A stretch of DNA of 64,000 nucleotides, from the NCBI RefSeq assembly GCF_041435115.1, contig NZ_CP108046.1, forward strand, positions 1,054,001-1,118,000, in the 5' to 3' direction. A program made the position numbers and the translations under genes. The stretch comes from Streptomyces sp. NBC_00289. GTDB lineage: Bacteria > Actinomycetota > Actinomycetes > Streptomycetales > Streptomycetaceae. The notes beneath the pieces are model-generated. The model saw only the letters and a list, made by a program, of their open reading frames with translations, was not told where the DNA came from and ran no database searches. Positions 63,356-64,000 of the stretch are shown here, in pieces; position 1 is the first letter of the stretch, and each line of letters opens with the position of its first letter.

Positions 63356-64000
63356 ATGCCAACCACAACGCCCGGACACTCGCCGCTGGTTGATCCCGCC
63401 GAGCTGATCGCCGACCCCTATTCCGTGTACGCGCGACTTCGCGAGGCTGGGCCTGTCCACCGGATCACCGGGACGGACGGACTTCCGGCCTGGCTGGTCA
63501 CCCGCTACGACGACGTACGCCAGGCATTCGCCGATCCCCGACTCTCCCTGGACAAACGCAACGCGGCACCCGGTGGCTACCGAGGACTCGCGCTGCCGCC
63601 GGCACTGGACGCGAACCTCCTCAACATGGACCCGCCTGACCACACCCGCATCCGGCGCCTGGTCTCCAAGGCGTTCACACCGCGTCGTGTCGAACTCCTG
63701 CGGGAACCCATCAGGAAGACCGCCGACGCGCTGCTCGACGCCTTCGCGCCGCTCGGCCGCTGCGACCTCATCTCCTCGTACGCCGCGCCGCTACCGATCA
63801 CCGTGATCTGCGATCTGCTGGGCGTGCCGATGGACGGGCAGCAGGACTTCCGGTCCTGGACCGACGCCCTGGTGGCCCCCGACGCGGCCCGGCCCGAGAA
63901 GGCGAAGGAAGCCGTCCGGGCCATGCTCGCCTTCTTCACCGAGCTCCTCGCCGCCAAGCGGGCCGCCCCCACCGATGATCTGCTGTCTGCCCTGATCGCC
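63356..64000 (+). CDS. Cytochrome P450, N-terminal part (cut by window end)
   Basis: The first 215 codons of a P450: DPAELIADPYSVYARLREAG, WLVTRYDDVRQAFADPRLS, NMDPPDHTRIRRLVSKAFTP, RRVELLREPIRK, PITVICDLLGVPM. These are the A-D helix regions of CYP105/107-type bacterial P450s. The heme-binding Cys and I-helix lie outside the window. ATG 63356 follows GGGTGGAG. Confidence 0.92.
   Translation, partial: MPTTTPGHSPLVDPAELIADPYSVYARLREAGPVHRITGTDGLPAWLVTRYDDVRQAFADPRLSLDKRNAAPGGYRGLALPPALDANLLNMDPPDHTRIRRLVSKAFTPRRVELLREPIRKTADALLDAFAPLGRCDLISSYAAPLPITVICDLLGVPMDGQQDFRSWTDALVAPDAARPEKAKEAVRAMLAFFTELLAAKRAAPTDDLLSALIA

Overview
The window looks like chromosomal DNA of a Streptomyces-type actinomycete. 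GC content and third-codon-position GC are very high, GTG and TTG starts are common, and genes overlap as ATGA or GTGA. Secreted-protein signals, an LAETG sortase protein, a SpoIIE-type phosphatase, a type III PKS and a P450 fit the same lineage. Several broken genes, two IS200/IS605-family insertions, one IS4-family insertion and an old IS relic suggest an accessory or arm-like region.

Layout. 1-900 holds no gene I can assign, only strong hairpins. 900-2405 (-) is a Tat-exported sulfite oxidase preceded by a short leader peptide ending in an ALCR motif. 2651-4108 (+) is an MDR oxidoreductase and a MerR regulator. 4195-14126 (-) is a sulfonate-type operon: TauD-like dioxygenase, ABC permease, ABC ATPase, substrate-binding lipoprotein, FMN monooxygenase, then an ABC-2 exporter ATPase and permease. 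The last gene is split by a tnpA/tnpB element (about 4447-7798), whose tnpB is itself split by a complete IS4-family element (4891-6405) with 17-bp terminal repeats and a 10-bp target duplication. 14797-26501 carries mostly secreted, membrane and hypothetical genes, including a 960-residue single-pass protein with an external periplasmic-binding fold and a MerR/beta-clamp fusion.

27065-41146 (+) is a cell-surface polysaccharide cluster: APH-like kinase, FemAB/GNAT-like transferase, a PRTase/kinase-like/HAD fusion, flippase-like protein, two membrane proteins, a GH16 glycanase, three GT2 glycosyltransferases and a polysaccharide deacetylase. Many of its genes overlap by 4 nt, and a perfect hairpin ends it. 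A second tnpA/tnpB element (about 41605-43428) truncates an SMI1/KNR4-like gene. 43431-47677 holds an unknown protein with a hexanucleotide repeat, a small membrane protein, a subtilase and a small secreted protein.

48113-50096 is a TetR regulator with two near-identical 24-bp palindromes, an SDR stump, a SnoaL-like protein and a complete SDR. 50321-58540 includes a RibD/DHFR-like protein, a GAP-family membrane protein, a GNAT enzyme, a PAS/GAF/SpoIIE/HATPase regulator and a type III PKS. 58745-64000 holds an internally deleted TrmO-like gene, an RNase J, a spermidine-synthase-like protein, a small membrane protein, a ricin-type lectin and the start of a P450.

How they work together. The best functional units are the sulfur block (release of sulfite from organosulfur compounds, with a nearby sulfite oxidase under a cysteine-type leader), the polysaccharide assembly line, and the TetR-controlled SDR/SnoaL group. 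No tRNA, rRNA or CRISPR array was seen. All family names come from reading motifs, without a database search.
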